Source: Pseudomonas sp. GD03919 (GTDB taxonomy: Bacteria; Pseudomonadota; Gammaproteobacteria; Pseudomonadales; Pseudomonadaceae). Taken from it: a stretch of 64,000 bases of DNA. Both the position numbers and the translations under genes were made by a program. Of this stretch, positions 48,389 to 57,624 are shown one piece after another. Below the pieces are notes generated by a model. That model ran no database searches. It saw only the letters and a list, made by a program, of their open reading frames with translations, and had not been told where the DNA came from. Each line of letters begins with the position of its first letter. Position 1 is the stretch's first letter. The stretch spans positions 3,286,001-3,350,000 of the forward strand of contig NZ_CP104582.1 of the NCBI RefSeq assembly GCF_029814935.1, read 5' to 3'.

Positions 48389-48976
48389 ATGATCGAACAT
48401 ATCCGCAATAGCCTGCAGGAAGCCCAGCGCGCGCTGGAGGCCTTCCTCGCCAACGAACAGACCCTGGGCAATATCCAGAAGGCCGCCGAACTGCTGGTCG
48501 AGAGCTTCGAGCACAAGGGCAAGGCCTTTTCCTGCGGCAACGGCGGCTCGATGTGCGACGCCATGCACTTCGCCGAGGAGCTGACCGGGCGCTACCGCAA
48601 GAACCGCCCCGGCATCGCCGCCGTGTCGATCAGCGACCCCAGCCACATCAGCTGCGTGGCCAACGACTTCGGCTACGACTTCATCTTCTCGCGCTACATC
48701 GAGTCGCACGGTCGTGAAGGTGACGTGCTGATCGCCATCAGCACCAGCGGCAAGAGCCCCAACGTGGTCAAGGCCGCCGAAGCTGCCAAGGCACTGGGTG
48801 TGAAGGTGATCGCCCTGACCGGCAAGCCCGGCTCGCTGCTGGAAAGCCTGGCCGACGTGTGCATCTGCGCCCCCGGCGGCGATTTCGCCGACCGCGTGCA
48901 GGAGCTGCACATCAAAACCCTGCACATTCTGATCGAGCTGATCGAGCGCAAGCTCAGCCCGCAGAATTACGCCTGA
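48389..48976 (+). CDS. gmhA: Sedoheptulose-7-phosphate isomerase (E. coli type)
   Basis: A 195-residue SIS-domain protein that converts sedoheptulose 7-phosphate to heptose 7-phosphate for LPS heptose. It matches E. coli GmhA along its length: [72 protein letters not shown]. The active-site Glu in AEELTGR and His in ELHIK are present. The usual Pseudomonas GmhA (from memory, PA4425) is more DiaA-like, so this may be a second, transferred form. TGAGG precedes the ATG. Confidence 0.9.
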   Translation: MIEHIRNSLQEAQRALEAFLANEQTLGNIQKAAELLVESFEHKGKAFSCGNGGSMCDAMHFAEELTGRYRKNRPGIAAVSISDPSHISCVANDFGYDFIFSRYIESHGREGDVLIAISTSGKSPNVVKAAEAAKALGVKVIALTGKPGSLLESLADVCICAPGGDFADRVQELHIKTLHILIELIERKLSPQNYA

Positions 48977-48980
48977 ACAC

Positions 48981-49034
48981 CGTAGCCCGGATGCAATCCG
49001 GGAGTTTTTGCCCCCGGATTGCATCCGGGCTACG
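48981..49034. repeat. REP-like palindrome, copy 2
   Basis: Identical arms to 1479-1541 (CGTAGCCCGGATGCAATCC and reverse complement) around a short spacer AGTTTTTGCC. It lies 5 bp after the gmhA stop and may serve as its terminator. Confidence 0.85.
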
Positions 49035-49039
49035 CGACT

Positions 49040-49061
49040 GGTGGGCTGAACCCCACCCTAC
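49040..49061. repeat. GTAGGGTGG-type palindromic repeat, copy f
   Basis: The minus strand reads GTAGGGTGGGGTTCAGCCCACC. It adjoins the REP-like copy 2, between convergent gmhA and the AraC gene. Confidence 0.7.
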
Positions 49062-49067
49062 TTAACG

Positions 49068-49817
49068 CTATGCGGCGCGCAGGCGCTTCGGGGTCAGGCC
49101 CATGTAGCGGCGCATTGCCGTAGTCAGGGCGCTCTGGCTGGAGAAACCACACTCCTCGGCGATCCGCACCAGCGGCAGGTTGCTCTCGCGCAGCATACGC
49201 GCAGCGCGGTCAAGACGGGTCTTGAGCAGGTACTGGTGCGGTGTGAGGCCGACGCAATCCTTGAACTGAGCGTGGAAGTGGCTGGGGCTGAGGCACATTT
49301 CCTGCGCCAGCTCGGCAACGCTGATGCGTCGCGCCAGATGCGCGTCGATGTAGTCATCCAGGCGCTGCAGATCCAGGGCGCCCTGTGGCTGTCTGCGCTG
49401 CTCACCGAACAGACGCAGGTGCAGAGCACGCAGCAGTACGCCACCGAGAGAGCGGGCGAGGATCGAGTCGCTGCCATAGCGCTCCAGTTCGGCGCCGGCA
49501 TAGGTCAGCAGGTGCTGGAAATCGACATCGAGGGCAGGATAGCGCGGCGTTTCGAACAGGCGATGGAGTAACTCGAGGTCTTCGCTGGGGGTATCCTGCT
49601 CGTCCAGGTCGAGGATCAGCATGCGGTTCTCACCCATGCCGGCGAACTGATGAGGCGCATCGCCCGGTACCAGACAGGCGCGCATCCGGCAGACTTCCCC
49701 GCCGCGGCCACCGACCTCGAATTCGGCGCGGCCGACCAGGGACATCACCAACTGATGATGATCATGGGCATGTTCATGGGCCTGTTCATCCAGGCGAATC
49801 ACACGGGCTTGCAGCAT
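49068..49817 (-). CDS. AraC-family transcriptional regulator (possible PruR)
   Basis: A 249-residue regulator. A cupin-like sensor domain (EHAHDHHQLVMSLVGRAEFEVGG) precedes a C-terminal double HTH: RRISVAELAQEMCLSPSHFHAQFKDCVGLTPHQYLLKTRLDRAARML and RIAEECGFSSQSALTTAMRRYMGLTPKRLR. In P. aeruginosa an AraC regulator of proline catabolism, PruR, sits by the Lon paralogue and chagasin gene (from memory), which matches this neighbourhood. putP, a likely target, is at 29577-31061. Confidence 0.85.
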   Translation of the reverse strand: MLQARVIRLDEQAHEHAHDHHQLVMSLVGRAEFEVGGRGGEVCRMRACLVPGDAPHQFAGMGENRMLILDLDEQDTPSEDLELLHRLFETPRYPALDVDFQHLLTYAGAELERYGSDSILARSLGGVLLRALHLRLFGEQRRQPQGALDLQRLDDYIDAHLARRISVAELAQEMCLSPSHFHAQFKDCVGLTPHQYLLKTRLDRAARMLRESNLPLVRIAEECGFSSQSALTTAMRRYMGLTPKRLRAA

Positions 49818-50059
49818 CGCTAAAGACTGGCGGCACGAAACAAGGGTTGCACTTTACTCCTTTTCAAGGGAAAACGCCGCAACCACCCATCAGCGAACAG
49901 GTTGCACCTATAGCAACCAAACCACCAGAGCGCACCATCACGTGTCAGCGCGTGCCATTAGCGTGCCCGCACACTATCCTGTCCGCCCATGTTCCGCAGC
50001 CTTGCTGCCTGGCAGGAGAGTTGCTTTCAAGCTGCGACAAGCACAACAAGCGAGCCACG

Positions 50060-50764
50060 ATGAATGAAGCCACGCTGATACTCCTGTCCCTCCTCGTCCC
50101 GCTGCTGGCGTTGGGCTATGGGCTGGCGCATCGCACGCAAAAGCGTCTGCGCAACGCCAGCAAGCAGGCCGACACCGAGATCGTGCAGCGCTGCCTCGAC
50201 CTGCTCCAGGCGCTACAGAAACACCGTGGCCTGGGCGCGCAGCAGGATGCCGATGGCATCGTCCAACGTCACGCACTGGCGCAGCAACTCGATGGGCTTT
50301 GGCTGGACTGGCCCGGCGCCAGCCAGCAACTGCCACCGCTGCAGCAGCACTGGCCGCAGTTACGCCGCAGACCGGCCGATTTCGATGCGCATTGCCGGCT
50401 GATCGAAGCACTGTTACAGGTGATCGAACAGCTTGAAGATCGTCTCTACCGCCAACATCACCCTGGCGTTCGCGGCCTTGGTAAAGCCTGCCGCTCACTC
50501 GAAGACCTCGCCAGGCTGCGCGGTCTCACGGTCCGTGCAGCCAATTACGAGCGCTGCCCGCCCGGCCTGCAGATGCAACTGCACTTTCTCTGCAATCGTC
50601 TGCTCGATCAGGAGCAGGACCCAGCGCTGCTGGCCCTGATCGATCGCCTGCAAAGCGACCTGATCGAAGCACCGCGAATTCGTCTCACCCCAGGCGAATG
50701 CTTTGCCTTGCTCACTCCGCTGATCGAACAGCGCCTGCTGGGCATTCGCCTGACTCTTGAGTGA
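50060..50764 (+). CDS. Hypothetical membrane-anchored protein
   Basis: A 234-residue protein with one N-terminal membrane helix (about 5-24, LILLSLLVPLLALGYGLA) and a soluble helical domain. The LLQALQKHRGLGAQQD segment resembles the start of nitrate/nitrite-sensing (NIT) domains, a weak likeness. I do not recognise the family. It lies between the AraC gene and lon where I recall no gene in P. aeruginosa. The frame is open upstream; the ATG at 50060 is the first with a membrane helix. Confidence 0.6.
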   Translation: MNEATLILLSLLVPLLALGYGLAHRTQKRLRNASKQADTEIVQRCLDLLQALQKHRGLGAQQDADGIVQRHALAQQLDGLWLDWPGASQQLPPLQQHWPQLRRRPADFDAHCRLIEALLQVIEQLEDRLYRQHHPGVRGLGKACRSLEDLARLRGLTVRAANYERCPPGLQMQLHFLCNRLLDQEQDPALLALIDRLQSDLIEAPRIRLTPGECFALLTPLIEQRLLGIRLTLE

Positions 50765-50826
50765 ACCGTTGAAATAACTCCGCGGTCGCCCCATGTAAGC
50801 GCTAAACGTACACGCAAAGGTGCTCC

Positions 50827-53223
50827 ATGAACGATCAGGACAACACCCCGGAAGCTGTCGAAGTTCACGTCCAGGCCGATAGCACCGGCCTGGTATTGCC
50901 CGCGCAGCAGTTGCCGGACAAGCTCTACATCATCCCCATCCACAACCGCCCGTTCTTCCCGGCACAGGTGTTGCCGGTGATCGTCAACCAGCAGCCCTGG
51001 GGACGTACCCTCACCCGCGTCGTCAACACCGAGCACAAGTGCATGGCGGTTTTCTTCGTCGACACGCCACCGGACGAGAACGGCGAGTTCGACCTGAGCA
51101 GCCTGCCCGAGCACGGCACCCTGGTGCGTGTGCACCATGTCAGCGAGGAGGGCGGCAAGCTGCAGTTCGTTGCCCAGGGTCTGACCCGTGTGCGTATCCG
51201 TGGCTGGCTCAGCCGCCGCGGCCCGTATCTGGCCGAAGTCGAATACCCACAGGCCCCCAACGACCCGCGTGACGAGGTCAAGGCCTACGGCATGGCACTG
51301 ATCAACGCGATCAAGGAGCTGCTGCCGCTGAACCCGCTGTACAGCGAGGAGTTGAAGAACTACCTCAACCGCTTCAGCCCCAATGATCCGTCGCCGCTCA
51401 CCGACTTCGCCGCCGCGCTGACCACCGCCCCAGGCCGTGAGCTGCAGGAAGTGCTGGATACCGTGCCCATACTCAAGCGCATGGAGAAGGTGCTGCCGCT
51501 GCTGCGCAAGGAGGTCGAGGTCGGTCGCCTGCAGAAGGAGCTGTCCGCCGAAGTGAACAAGCAGATCGGCGAGCGTCAGCGCGAATTCTTCCTCAAGGAG
51601 CAGCTCAAGCTGATCCAGAAGGAGCTGGGCATCAGCAAGGACGACAAGAGCGCCGACCGTGAGGAGTTCCTCGCCCGCCTGGAAGGCAAGACCCTGCCCG
51701 CACAAGCGCAGAAGCGTATCGACGAGGAACTGAACAAGCTGTCGATCCTCGAGACCGGCTCGCCGGAGTACGCCGTTACGCGCAACTACCTGGACTGGGC
51801 CACCGCCCTGCCCTGGGGCATCCATGGCGAGGACAAGCTCGACCTCGGCCGCGCGCGCAAGGTGCTGGACAAGCACCACGCCGGCATGGACGACATCAAG
51901 GAGCGCATCACCGAGTTCCTCGCCGTCGGCGCCTTCAAGGGCGAGATCGCCGGCTCCATCGTGCTGCTGGTCGGCCCGCCCGGCGTGGGCAAGACCAGCA
52001 TCGGCAAGTCCATCGCCGAATCCCTCGGCCGGCCGTTCTACCGTTTCTCGGTGGGCGGCATGCGTGACGAGGCGGAGATCAAGGGCCACCGCCGCACCTA
52101 CATCGGCGCCATGCCCGGCAAGCTGGTGCAGGCGCTGAAGGAAGCCGAGGTGATGAACCCGGTGATCATGCTCGACGAGATCGACAAGATGGGCAGCAGC
52201 TACCAGGGCGACCCGGCCTCGGCGCTGCTGGAAACGCTGGATCCGGAGCAGAACGTCGAGTTTCTCGATCATTACCTCGACCTGCGCCTGGATCTGTCCA
52301 AGGTGCTGTTCGTCTGCACCGCCAACACCCTCGACTCGATTCCTGGGCCGCTGCTCGACCGCATGGAAGTGATTCGCCTGTCCGGCTACATCACCGAGGA
52401 AAAGCTGGCCATCGCCAAGCGCCACCTGTGGCCCAAGCAGTTGGAGAAAGCCGGCGTACCGAAAACGCGCCTGTCCATCAGCGATGCGGCGCTGCGCGCG
52501 CTGATCGAAGGCTATGCCCGCGAGGCTGGCGTGCGCCAGCTGGAGAAGCAACTGGGCAAGCTGGTGCGCAAGTCGGTGGTGAAACTGCTGGACGATCCCG
52601 AGGCGAAGATCCGCATCGGCGCCAAGGATCTGGAAGAAGCCCTCGGCATGCCGGTATTCCGCAACGAGCGGGTACTGGACGGCATCGGGGTGATCACCGG
52701 GCTGGCCTGGACCAGCATGGGCGGCGCCACTTTGCCGATCGAAGCGACGCGTATCCACACGCTCAACCGCGGCTTCAAGCTCACCGGCCAGCTCGGCGAG
52801 GTGATGAAAGAGTCGGCGGAGATCGCCTACAGCTACGTCAGCTCGCATCTCAAGCAGTTCGGCGGTGACCCGACCTTCTTCGACCAGGCCTTCGTCCACC
52901 TGCATGTACCGGAAGGCGCCACGCCCAAGGATGGCCCCAGCGCCGGCATCACCATGGCCAGCGCCCTGCTCTCCCTGGCGCGCAATCAGGCACCGAAGAA
53001 AGGCGTGGCCATGACCGGCGAGTTGACCCTCACCGGCCAGGTGCTGCCCATCGGCGGCGTGCGTGAGAAGGTGATCGCGGCGCGCCGGCAGAAGATCCAT
53101 GAGCTGATCCTGCCGGAGGCCAATCGCGGCAGCTATGAGGAATTGCCGGACTACCTCAAAGAAGGCCTGACCGTGCATTTCGCCAAACGCTACAGCGATG
53201 TGGCCAAGGTGCTGTTCGACTGA
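50827..53223 (+). CDS. lon: Lon-type ATP-dependent protease (AsrA-like second Lon)
   Basis: A 798-residue protease of full Lon length with an N-terminal substrate domain, Walker A GPPGVGKT near 383-390, Walker [10 protein letters not shown], and the Ser-Lys dyad in KDGPSAGI (about 705) and REKVIAA (about 748). It degrades misfolded and regulatory proteins. Its place beside a chagasin-like gene and an AraC regulator matches P. aeruginosa AsrA, a Lon paralogue tied to aminoglycoside stress (from memory), so a second, canonical lon is probably elsewhere. Confidence 0.93.
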   Translation: MNDQDNTPEAVEVHVQADSTGLVLPAQQLPDKLYIIPIHNRPFFPAQVLPVIVNQQPWGRTLTRVVNTEHKCMAVFFVDTPPDENGEFDLSSLPEHGTLVRVHHVSEEGGKLQFVAQGLTRVRIRGWLSRRGPYLAEVEYPQAPNDPRDEVKAYGMALINAIKELLPLNPLYSEELKNYLNRFSPNDPSPLTDFAAALTTAPGRELQEVLDTVPILKRMEKVLPLLRKEVEVGRLQKELSAEVNKQIGERQREFFLKEQLKLIQKELGISKDDKSADREEFLARLEGKTLPAQAQKRIDEELNKLSILETGSPEYAVTRNYLDWATALPWGIHGEDKLDLGRARKVLDKHHAGMDDIKERITEFLAVGAFKGEIAGSIVLLVGPPGVGKTSIGKSIAESLGRPFYRFSVGGMRDEAEIKGHRRTYIGAMPGKLVQALKEAEVMNPVIMLDEIDKMGSSYQGDPASALLETLDPEQNVEFLDHYLDLRLDLSKVLFVCTANTLDSIPGPLLDRMEVIRLSGYITEEKLAIAKRHLWPKQLEKAGVPKTRLSISDAALRALIEGYAREAGVRQLEKQLGKLVRKSVVKLLDDPEAKIRIGAKDLEEALGMPVFRNERVLDGIGVITGLAWTSMGGATLPIEATRIHTLNRGFKLTGQLGEVMKESAEIAYSYVSSHLKQFGGDPTFFDQAFVHLHVPEGATPKDGPSAGITMASALLSLARNQAPKKGVAMTGELTLTGQVLPIGGVREKVIAARRQKIHELILPEANRGSYEELPDYLKEGLTVHFAKRYSDVAKVLFD

Positions 53224-53301
53224 CCAAGGCGCCTCTACAGCTCGCATGCCGCCCCCCGGTGCGGCTATGCTGGCGCCAGGTTTCGTCGACTGGAGTTCGT
53301 C

Positions 53302-53694
53302 ATGCACGCCACCTTGCGCCTGCTCACCCTGCCCGCCCTGGCCCTGCTTACAGCCTGCGCTCATCAATCCGGCACGCTGGAATTGAAGAAGGATCGGCAG
53401 TGCCCGCTGACGCTGAACAAGGGGCAGCAACTGATTCTCAGCCTGCCGAGCAACCCCACCACCGGCTTTCGCTGGGAGGTTCGCGATGGCGCGCAGAGCG
53501 TACTGCAAAGCCTTGGCCCGGAGGTCTACAGCAACCCGGAAGACAGCGGCCTGGTCGGTGCTGGCGGCCTCTCCACCTGGCGCTTCACGGCGCACGAGCC
53601 TGGCGAAGGCCGGCTGCTGCTGACCTACCAGCAACCCTGGGAGCAGAATGTGCCGCCAGCGCAAACCTTCGAGTGTGAGATACGGGTCAAATGA
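53302..53694 (+). CDS. icp: Chagasin-like cysteine-protease inhibitor, lipoprotein
   Basis: A 130-residue lipoprotein with lipobox LLTAC at about 15-19. The three chagasin loops are seen: NPTTGF (loop 1), VGAGG (loop 2) and QQPW (loop 3, usually RPW). Such proteins block papain-like enzymes in the periplasm or outside. It follows lon by 78 bp and ends at a terminator. Confidence 0.88.
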   Translation: MHATLRLLTLPALALLTACAHQSGTLELKKDRQCPLTLNKGQQLILSLPSNPTTGFRWEVRDGAQSVLQSLGPEVYSNPEDSGLVGAGGLSTWRFTAHEPGEGRLLLTYQQPWEQNVPPAQTFECEIRVK

Positions 53695-53698
53695 AACA

Positions 53699-53722
53699 GG
53701 GGCGCATCAAGCGCCCCTTCTC
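53699..53722 (+). terminator. Terminator of icp
   Basis: GGGGCGC-ATCAA-GCGCCCC followed by TTCT, 5 bp after the icp stop. Confidence 0.72.
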
Positions 53723-53763
53723 ATACGGCTTCAGCCAAGGCATGGCGAAAAACCATACCGCAG

Positions 53764-53787
53764 GAGCCCGCTCGCGGGCTTCTACGA
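53764..53787. repeat. Short REP-like hairpin
   Basis: AGGAGCCCGCTCGCGGGCTTCTAC resembles the GC-rich REP hairpins of many Pseudomonas genomes. It lies between convergent icp and the ABC permease. Confidence 0.45.
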
Positions 53788-53831
53788 AAAGCGACACTGC
53801 GCAATGTGTGTGCGCTTCCCCCTAAACAGCC

Positions 53832-54593
53832 TCAGCTCTTGAGTCGGTAGCCGGTCTTGAAAATCCAGCCCACCAGCAAGATGCACAGACCGAGAAAGCC
53901 GAGAATCATCGCCAGGCTGACACCAACGTTGACGTCCGACACGCCATAGAAGCTCCAACGGAAGGCGCTGATCAGGTACACCACGGGGTTGAACAGGGTC
54001 ACCGTCTGCCAGGCCGGCGGCAGCATGCTGATCGAATAGAAGGCGCCGCCGAGGAAAGTCAGCGGCGTGACGATCAGCGCCGGGACGATCTGCAATTTCT
54101 CCCAGCCATCGGCCCAGACGCCGATGATGAAGCCGAACAGGCTGAAGGTCAGCGCGGTGAGCACCAGGAAAGACGCCATCCACAGCGGATGCTGAATCTC
54201 GAAATCGACGAACAGCCTGGCGGTGAGCAGGATGATGATGCCGAGGATCACCGACTTGGTCGCCGCCGCGCCGACATAGCCGATGAGAATTTCCAGGTAC
54301 GAGACCGGCGCCGACAGAATCTCGTAGATACTCCCCGAATACTTGGGCATGTAGATGCCGAACGAGGCGTTGGAAATGCTCTCGGTCAGCAGCGCCAGCA
54401 TGATCAGCCCGGGGATGATGAAGGCGCCGTAACTGACGCCCTGCACCTGGGTCATGCTCGAACCGATGGCCGAGCCGAACACCACGAAGTACAGCGAGGT
54501 GCTGATCACCGGCGTGGCGATGCTCTGCAGCAGGGTGCGCCAGGTGCGCGCCAGCTCGAACAGGTAGATGGCCTTGATGGCGTACAGGTTCAT
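53832..54593 (-). CDS. ABC-2 type exporter permease (YadH-like)
   Basis: A 253-residue permease with six membrane helices. The [28 protein letters not shown] and [34 protein letters not shown] segments are typical of the ABC-2/YadH group. Its ATG overlaps the stop of the ATPase gene (ATGA). Substrate unknown. Confidence 0.92.
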   Translation of the reverse strand: MNLYAIKAIYLFELARTWRTLLQSIATPVISTSLYFVVFGSAIGSSMTQVQGVSYGAFIIPGLIMLALLTESISNASFGIYMPKYSGSIYEILSAPVSYLEILIGYVGAAATKSVILGIIILLTARLFVDFEIQHPLWMASFLVLTALTFSLFGFIIGVWADGWEKLQIVPALIVTPLTFLGGAFYSISMLPPAWQTVTLFNPVVYLISAFRWSFYGVSDVNVGVSLAMILGFLGLCILLVGWIFKTGYRLKS

Positions 54594-55519
54594 GTGCGCG
54601 ACTCCTTGATCAGACCGACGAAGATTTCTTCCAGCGAACTCTGGCTCGACTGCAGATCCTTGAAGTCGATGCCGTGCTGGGCCAGGTCACGCAGCAGTTC
54701 GGCGATGCCGGTGTTCTCGTGCTGGGCATCGAAGGTGAACACCAGGGCATGGCCCTGATCGGTCAGCTCCAGGCCATAGCGCGCCAGCTCGGCCGGCACG
54801 CAGGACAGCGGCTGCTGCAGGTGCAGGGTCAGCTGTTTCTTGCCCAGCTTGTGCATCAGCACCTGCTTGTCTTCCACCAGAATGATCCGCCCCTTGCTGA
54901 TCACCCCGATGCGGTCGGCCATTTCCTCGGCCTCCTCGATGTAGTGGGTGGTGAGGATAATGGTCACGCCGCGCTCGCGCAGACGCCTGACCATGTTCCA
55001 CATGTCGCGGCGCAGCTCCACATCGACACCGGCGGTGGGCTCGTCGAGGAAGAGAATCTGCGGCTCGTGCGACAGCGCCTTGGCGATCATCACCCGGCGC
55101 TTCATACCGCCGGACAGTTCCATGATCTTGGCGTTACGTTTGTCCCACAGCGACAGGTCCTTGAGCAGTTGCTCCAGGTAGGCCGGGTCGGGCTTCTTGC
55201 CGAACAGACCACGGCTGAACTTGACCGTCGCCCAGACGGTTTCGAACACGTCGCTGACCAGCTCTTGCGGCACCAGGCCGATCTGCGAGCGGGCCGCGCG
55301 GTAGTCGCGGACGATGTCCTTGCCACCGACCAGCACCTTGCCCTCGCCCGGATTGACGATGCCGCAGATGATGCTGATCAGGGTGGTCTTGCCGGCGCCA
55401 TTGGGGCCGAGCAAGGCGAAGATCTCGCCCTGGCGAATCTCCAGATCGATGCCTTGCAGCGCCGCATGGCCGGACGCATAGATCTTGTTCAGTTGCTGGA
55501 TGGAAATGACCGACTGCAC
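54590..55519 (-). CDS. ABC exporter ATP-binding protein (YadG-like)
   Basis: A 309-residue ATPase with Walker A GPNGAGKT, signature LSGGMKRR, Walker [13 protein letters not shown] and the H-loop [11 protein letters not shown]-terminal extension of about 80 residues follows. It works with the overlapping permease. The frame is open to 55552, but GTG at 55519 with AGGGA at 9 bp is preferred. Confidence 0.93.
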   Translation of the reverse strand: MQSVISIQQLNKIYASGHAALQGIDLEIRQGEIFALLGPNGAGKTTLISIICGIVNPGEGKVLVGGKDIVRDYRAARSQIGLVPQELVSDVFETVWATVKFSRGLFGKKPDPAYLEQLLKDLSLWDKRNAKIMELSGGMKRRVMIAKALSHEPQILFLDEPTAGVDVELRRDMWNMVRRLRERGVTIILTTHYIEEAEEMADRIGVISKGRIILVEDKQVLMHKLGKKQLTLHLQQPLSCVPAELARYGLELTDQGHALVFTFDAQHENTGIAELLRDLAQHGIDFKDLQSSQSSLEEIFVGLIKESRT

Positions 55520-55706
55520 GGTGGATTGTCCCTTGCCTGCGGAAAACGCCACAGTTTACAGGGCTTGCCAGCGAGAGGAGAAAAAACGGCGCACTTGTGG
55601 TGCGCCGGGGATGCTGCAGGTGAGGTAAAAACGATTACAGCGCTTGTGGCGATGTAACGATAGGCCAGGCGGCAGCGCCGCCCGGCGTATTCGGTGGCGA
55701 GACCGA

Positions 55707-56648
55707 TCAGAGCGGCGTCAGCAGCTTGCCGGTGGCGATGAAGGCGCGCAGGTTGTCCAGCACAAGATCGGCCATCTGCTGGCGCGTTTCGACGCTGCCA
55801 CTGCCGACGTGCGGCAACAGCACCACGTTGTCCAACTCACGTAGCGCGGCTGGAACCTGGGGTTCATGCTCGTAAACGTCCAGCCCGGCACCGGCGATCA
55901 CACTCGTTTGCAGTGCCTTGATCAACGCCGCCTCATCGACCACCGAACCGCGCGCCACATTGATCAGAAAACCATCCGGACCAAGTGCTTCAAGCACCTC
56001 GGCGTTGATCAGATGATGGGTGGCCTTGCCGCCCGGGCAGGTCAGCACCAGGAAATCCGCCCAGCGCGCCAGCGCCAGCAGATCCGGCTCATGCGGGTAA
56101 GGGCTGCCCTCGACCGCACGGCGATTGTGGTAACGCACCAGCATGGCGAACCCTGCGGCGCGCTGGGCAACCGCCTCGCCGATACGACCAAGGCCGACGA
56201 TACCCAGACGTTTGCCGCTCACACGCCGTCCCAAGGGGAAACTCGCACCGCTGCCCCAATCGCCACTGCGCACGAAGCGATCCGACGCGGACATGCACCG
56301 AGCGCTGTCGATCATCAGCCCCATGGCCAGGTCGGCGACACAGTCGTTGAGCACGTCCGGCGTGGTGCTGAGGACGATGCCGCGATCACGCAGCAGGTCC
56401 AGCGGATAGGGGTCGTAGCCCACGCCGAAACTGCAGATGGCACGCAGATTCGGCAGCAGCGCGAGCTGGTCAGCCGTGCAACCGAAACGGGCAGAGGACA
56501 CCATGTAGATGAACTGCTCGCCCTGTTCGCGCAGGAACGTCAGCGGCTCGGCCTGTTGCCACAGCGCGCTGACCTCGTACTGCTCGGCCAGCTCGCGGTT
56601 GAAACGCTCGCTCAGCGGGCCGATCTGCAGCACCTTGGGTTTGCTCAT
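55707..56648 (-). CDS. D-2-hydroxyacid dehydrogenase (glyoxylate/hydroxypyruvate reductase type)
   Basis: A 313-residue NAD(P)-dependent dehydrogenase. The dinucleotide fold is GIVGLGRIGEAVA near 150-162, and the catalytic Arg (ARGSVVDE), Glu (HEPQVP) and His (LPHVGSGS) are all present. It probably reduces glyoxylate or hydroxypyruvate. It lies 19 bp after the remains of a glucarate/galactarate locus on the same strand and may be the one intact gene of that operon. Confidence 0.92.
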   Translation of the reverse strand: MSKPKVLQIGPLSERFNRELAEQYEVSALWQQAEPLTFLREQGEQFIYMVSSARFGCTADQLALLPNLRAICSFGVGYDPYPLDLLRDRGIVLSTTPDVLNDCVADLAMGLMIDSARCMSASDRFVRSGDWGSGASFPLGRRVSGKRLGIVGLGRIGEAVAQRAAGFAMLVRYHNRRAVEGSPYPHEPDLLALARWADFLVLTCPGGKATHHLINAEVLEALGPDGFLINVARGSVVDEAALIKALQTSVIAGAGLDVYEHEPQVPAALRELDNVVLLPHVGSGSVETRQQMADLVLDNLRAFIATGKLLTPL

Positions 56649-56666
56649 GACGATCCCCCGTTCAGG

Positions 56667-57071
56667 TCACCGGCGCCAGGTTGAACAGTACCAGATCGTT
56701 GTGCAGACGCAGGCGTTCGGCGCGTTGATCGCCACGCCGCAGCCGTAGCTGTGCGACAGCGCCACCACGTCATCGACATTGGGGTACTTGGGCTGGACTT
56801 CCTTGCGTACGCGCTCGACCACATGATCGAGCACGCCGACCACGCATTGCACCGTGGTGGTCACACCAAGGATGTTACGGCTGCCACTGTCGACGTAGAT
56901 GCACAGCACCACAGCGCTCGACAGCAGCAGGCCAAGCACCTTCGGCAGCTTGCGCGCCAGGGTCAGCGAATGACCGCGACGCAGCATGCCGTCGGACAGC
57001 AACCCGCCGAGCACACCACCGACGCACCCGCTGATGGCCGGCCGGCGTTCCGAGTCAGCCAAAGTCATCAA
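56667..57071 (-). pseudogene. Fused remnant of a sugar-acid MFS transporter and galactarate dehydratase
   Basis: One open frame joins pieces of two genes. Residues about 16-62 (57026-56886) match a GudP/GarP-type MFS transporter ([20 protein letters not shown]..., [15 protein letters not shown]). Residues 63-118 (56885-56718) match galactarate dehydratase, UxaA/GarD family ([32 protein letters not shown]). After INAP the frame is wrong; the other frame reads [12 protein letters not shown] and stops. At least two deletions must have occurred. No function is expected. Confidence 0.8.
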
Positions 57072-57074
57072 TCC

Positions 57075-57131
57075 GTAGGGTGGGCTTTAGCCCACCGATT
57101 GTAGCCATGGTGGGCTAAAGCACACCCTACG
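57075..57131. repeat. GTAGGGTGG-type long inverted repeat, copy d
   Basis: GTAGGGTGGGCTTTAGCCCACC and its reverse complement (one mismatch in 22) flank a 13-bp spacer, so two short units face each other. It lies between the gudD and gudP/garD remnants. Confidence 0.82.
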
Positions 57132-57166
57132 GGACAGCAGGATCACGGAACGGCGTCGGACTTAGC

Positions 57167-57325
57167 TCAACGCACCAGGCAGGGTTTCTTGTTATTGAAA
57201 GTCCAACCGGGGATCAGATACTGCATGGCCATGGCGTCATCGCGCGAACCCAGGCCCTTGGCCCGATACAGCTCGTGCACCTTGGCCAGCGCGTCACCGC
57301 CATCGACACGCACTGGATCTGACAT
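57167..57325 (-). pseudogene. gudD: Glucarate dehydratase C-terminal remnant
   Basis: About 49 codons on the minus strand end at TGA 57167-57169. The peptide contains [20 protein letters not shown] and [17 protein letters not shown], the unmistakable C-terminus of D-glucarate dehydratase (E. coli GudD ends GWTFDNKRPCMVR, from memory). The first 390 or so residues are missing. It is too short for usual ORF tools. Confidence 0.85.
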
Positions 57326-57624
57326 TCGTGCTCTGGCAGGTGTTCAGCGCGTTACACCCCAAACCCTGCGCAATCAACGAAATCCTGCGTACCTGATCCA
57401 CACCGCCCCCTCCCAGGGGCGGCTTCCTTTCCCTCGCGTCGTCGCGGCAAGCGTGCTGCTACTCGGCACGAAGCGATGCTCGCCCAGGCACCACTGAAGC
57501 TGCCCTCCCGGCTACGGGCTCACTACCTGAGCAACGCAACCTGTCTAGACATATCACAAATCTGCAATATTCATCTTCTACGCTGAGCATGTCCCGTTAC
57601 GCCTGACTTCCGAGGCATTCCATC
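57326..57624. other. 299-bp gap between gudD remnant and chemoreceptor
   Basis: No gene or repeat is recognised. The last 100 bp are AT-rich (CTAGACATATCACAAATCTGC) and probably carry the promoter of the chemoreceptor. Confidence 0.5.

Noticed and set aside
50608..53664. 1,018-codon open frame on the minus strand across lon
   Set aside because: It lies antisense to a complete Lon gene, has His/Gln/Val-rich low-quality sequence and no family match. It is a product of high GC codon structure.
49068..53694. Lon/chagasin/AraC cluster considered as a defence system
   Set aside because: All members have housekeeping or stress roles known in Pseudomonas, and no nuclease or toxin component is present.
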